Shown: piece by piece, positions 6,169 through 7,763 of the stretch
Layout of the letters: each line of letters opens with the position of its first letter
How positions within the stretch are numbered: position 1 is the stretch's first letter
Assembly (NCBI GenBank): GCA_946885605.1
Contig: CAMPGR010000155.1
Span: 1 to 7,763 of the forward strand
DNA from: an uncultured Pseudomonadota bacterium
Lineage (GTDB): Bacteria > Pseudomonadota > Gammaproteobacteria > Burkholderiales > SG8-41
DNA: 7,763 bases
Direction of reading: 5' to 3'
Notes under the pieces: model-generated
Told to the model about the DNA's origin: nothing
The model's input: the letters and a program-made list of their open reading frames with translations, nothing else
The model's database searches: none
Program-made: the position numbers and the translations under genes

Positions 6169-6627
6169 CTCGAAAGAGGAGTGACGTGCTTACCTCTTCC
6201 CCTACCCGCGATCTGGGGGCATGACGCAAATGTGTCTAGGTCCTCGGTTTTTATTGACGCCCGTAAATGCGCCGTGGTCTCCTCGTGGGTCTTCGGTTCC
6301 ACGACCCATGAAAACGCTGAACAGTCCGGCCGCTGGTGCCCGGCGGACCCACGCGTCGCGGGCGCTGCCACTCACGCGCGCCGCGCCGCACGGCGTTAGA
6401 CACGGATCGTCGTGGACCGACACGACAGGCGCGACGGCCGGCACCAGCGACCACCATTCGGAGGAGCGCACGCGGGGATCGGAATGGCAACTCGCGGTGC
6501 AGCGGCCGCGCTTCGTCGCGGAGGAGCACGACGAGCGCGGCGTACGCGATATTGAGGTCGTAGCAAATGCATAGGTATCAAGGCATGGGAGCCGTGGCTG
6601 CGGGCACCGCCCGCGGTGGTGGCTCAC

Positions 6628-6775
6628 GGGTTCGGTTAGGGTGGCAGCTACCCTCCGAAGCGGATCTGACGGTCGCGGGGCCTGCGAATCTCTCTCTCGA
6701 TCACCTGGCGACACCATCCAGTGGGGCGTTGTTGCACGAACGCTGCTGCTGAAGAGCGCCGCCCTAACCGAACCC
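6628..6775. repeat. 148-bp element bounded by 18-bp inverted repeats (MITE-like)
   Basis: The left arm GGGTTCGGTTAGGGTGGC (6628-6645) is the reverse complement of the right arm GCCGCCCTAACCGAACCC (6758-6775), with a single mismatch. The arms enclose 112 bp with no credible gene. Flanking bases show only a two-base direct repeat (AC), too short to prove target duplication. Arm length and spacing fit a miniature inverted-repeat element or the joined ends of a deleted insertion sequence. A regulatory or folded structure is the alternative. No transposase is in the window. Confidence 0.55.
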
Positions 6776-6831
6776 ACCATTTTCTTTGAAGAGCAAGGGT
6801 AAGGATTTGCGCCACTCCGTCACTCCTTCCG

Positions 6832-6860
6832 TTGACGAGCCAGCACACGGATGTGAATAC
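6832..6860 (+). promoter_or_regulatory. Possible promoter of the secreted-protein gene
   Basis: TTGACG (6832-6837, 5 of 6 to the -35 consensus) is followed after 17 bp by GAATAC (6855-6860), a poor -10 preceded by TGT as in an extended -10 (TGTGAATAC). The predicted start near 6867 leaves a leader of about 50 bases before the ATG at 6916. This is the best candidate seen upstream of the gene. Confidence 0.33.
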
Positions 6861-6915
6861 GGCCACGCGGTTTCTGCCCGTCCAGCTCGAAGGTCCAACA
6901 AAGGGGAACCCTTCG

Positions 6916-7763
6916 ATGATTCACCGTCTGAAGCTGCTGATCGTCTTTGTGATCGCGTTCGCGCCGCGCCTGGAGGGCGGCGTGCTAACCGAGTCCGCCA
7001 TGGAGCGCTCTCGCGCCCGACTTGAACCGGTGGCACCGCTCTTTGAGAAGAACGTAGGTCAGTACAAGCCGGAGGCTGTCTTCGCGGCGCGGACGCGCGG
7101 CTACACGGCCTTTCTCACTCCCCTCGAAACCGTCCTGGCGCTTTCCTCCGGTGGTGCAGGCGGTCCTGTTGTGCGCTTCAGATTTGCTGGCGGTCGTCAT
7201 TCCGAACTCCTTGGTCAAGAGACCGCATTGGAGTCTCGCTACTACGTTCGCGCAAATGCGACGTACGCCCCGCCCCTTTTCGGAACCGTTTTGGTGAAAG
7301 ATGTGTATTGCGAGACCGACGTTCTCTACCGGCTCTCGCCGGAGGGCCTTGCGTTTGACGTCCACCTGCAACCCGGGAGTGACCCGTCGAGCATCGCGTT
7401 AGAGGTCGATGCACCAGGGCCGCTGAGCGTCACACAGGATGGAGACCTGCGCATCCCGACAGGACGTGCCGAGCCGATTGTGCAGCGCCGTCCCATCGCA
7501 TTCCAACTCGAGGACGGCCAACGCCAGCCCGTCGATGCCCGGTACTCTATTGATAGCGCTGGACGTGTGCGGTTCATCCTCGGGGCATACGACCGCAGCC
7601 GTCCGCTCATCATTGACCCGGTACTTACCTATGCGATGGTGCTCGATGGTAGCGAAAACGACGTCGCGCTGAACGCCTTTGTCGACGCCTCCCGCAACGT
7701 CTACCTAACCTCCATGAGAAGGCCCAATCCGTCAACGGCCGACGTGGCGGCCAGCGCTGCTTC
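6916..7763 (+). CDS. Secreted DUF7948/SBBP (beta-propeller) repeat protein, N-terminal part
   Basis: The gene is cut by the right window edge; 282 codons are visible without a stop. The start is ATG at 6916, with AAGGGG at 6901-6906 nine bases upstream. Residues 1-16 look like a signal peptide (MIHRLKLLIVFVIAFA), although no ideal cleavage site is visible. The mature part opens with LFEKNVGQYKPEAVFAARTR (42-61) and contains RYYV and LSPEGLAFDVHLQPG. It reaches PLIIDPVLTY (230-239) followed by LDGSENDVALNAFVDASRNVYLT. This order is typical of the DUF7948 domain that precedes SBBP beta-propeller repeats in large extracellular proteins of Acidobacteriota and related phyla, usually well over 500 aa. 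The function of the family is poorly known; an extracellular or surface role is inferred. It is divergent from the sigma cassette across 747 bp. Confidence 0.8.
   Translation, partial: MIHRLKLLIVFVIAFAPRLEGGVLTESAMERSRARLEPVAPLFEKNVGQYKPEAVFAARTRGYTAFLTPLETVLALSSGGAGGPVVRFRFAGGRHSELLGQETALESRYYVRANATYAPPLFGTVLVKDVYCETDVLYRLSPEGLAFDVHLQPGSDPSSIALEVDAPGPLSVTQDGDLRIPTGRAEPIVQRRPIAFQLEDGQRQPVDARYSIDSAGRVRFILGAYDRSRPLIIDPVLTYAMVLDGSENDVALNAFVDASRNVYLTSMRRPNPSTADVAASAA

Larger units (their letters stand above)
6169..6915. other. 747-bp gene-poor divergent intergenic region
   Basis: This lies between the minus-strand cassette and the plus-strand secreted-protein gene. Several frames of 60-190 codons are open on both strands, but all are rich in Arg, Pro, Ser and Ala, show no domain, and look like high-GC chance ORFs or a decayed gene. 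One AT-richer patch (about 6245-6270) and the inverted-repeat element at 6628-6775 are the only distinct structures. A small GC hairpin sits at 6598-6616 without a T tract. A short minus-strand stretch from about 6578 to 6480 (YDLNIAYAALVVLLRDEARP) reads like protein but belongs to no family I know. Confidence 0.55.

Noticed and set aside
6331..6449. 10-bp inverted repeat CGCTGGTGCC / GGCACCAGCG
   Set aside because: It is short, GC-rich and 99 bp apart; expected by chance in sequence of this composition.
6598..6616. GC-rich hairpin (GCGGGC-ACC-GCCCGC core) as a terminator
   Set aside because: There is no T tract on either side and no gene ends nearby.
6628..6645. TTAGGG within the inverted-repeat arm as a telomere-like repeat
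   Set aside because: It is a single occurrence per arm with no tandem array, and the context is clearly bacterial.
6202..6780. 192-codon minus-strand frame and overlapping frames in the intergenic region
   Set aside because: The composition is shadow-like, no domain or start signal is seen, and the frame overlaps the inverted-repeat element.

Overview
The window is high-GC DNA with dense reverse-strand genes, a tRNA-Arg, a ZAS-type anti-sigma factor, the tail of a probable TonB-dependent receptor, and the start of a secreted DUF7948/SBBP-repeat-like protein. Together these suggest a Gram-negative soil-type bacterium, most like Acidobacteriota. That assignment is inferred from family composition; no taxonomic marker is present.

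Left part (1-1219, + strand): a small alpha/beta hydrolase, a single-domain response regulator, and a complete tRNA-Arg(CCG) with encoded CCA and its own promoter. Positions 1225-2445 look like rearranged DNA. About 130 bp of a minus-strand TonB-dependent receptor C-terminus abuts a 5'-truncated plus-strand gene. The latter keeps only helicase motif VI and the PD-(D/E)XK nuclease end of a type III restriction (Res)-like protein. The junction lies near 1345-1353, and the Res-like part uses more AT-ending codons than its neighbours.

Centre (2543-6168, - strand): a compact regulatory cassette, read right to left. It holds a 55-aa small protein (6168-6001), an HTH-TPR regulator (5985-4585), an ECF-like sigma factor (4365-3874), and a soluble zinc-finger anti-sigma protein with a TPR body (3877-2543). 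The two TPR proteins are full-length paralogues carrying different heads: a DNA-binding HTH in one and an anti-sigma zinc finger in the other. Sigma and anti-sigma overlap by GTGA. In the 219-bp gap between the HTH-TPR and sigma genes, the opposite strand carries a 22-codon hydrophobic ORF with a strong Shine-Dalgarno sequence, and its stop overlaps the HTH-TPR stop. HTH + TPR + a convergent small hydrophobic ORF resembles the layout of RNPP/Rgg-SHP peptide signalling. I put this forward as a hypothesis only.

Right part (6169-7763): a 747-bp gene-poor stretch containing a 148-bp element bounded by 18-bp inverted repeats (one mismatch), followed by a divergent plus-strand gene for a secreted protein that runs off the window. 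The likely logic is that the sigma factor is held by the ZAS-TPR protein, with the HTH-TPR paralogue as a second regulator possibly sensing a related ligand. Targets are unknown; the divergent secreted-protein gene is one candidate.
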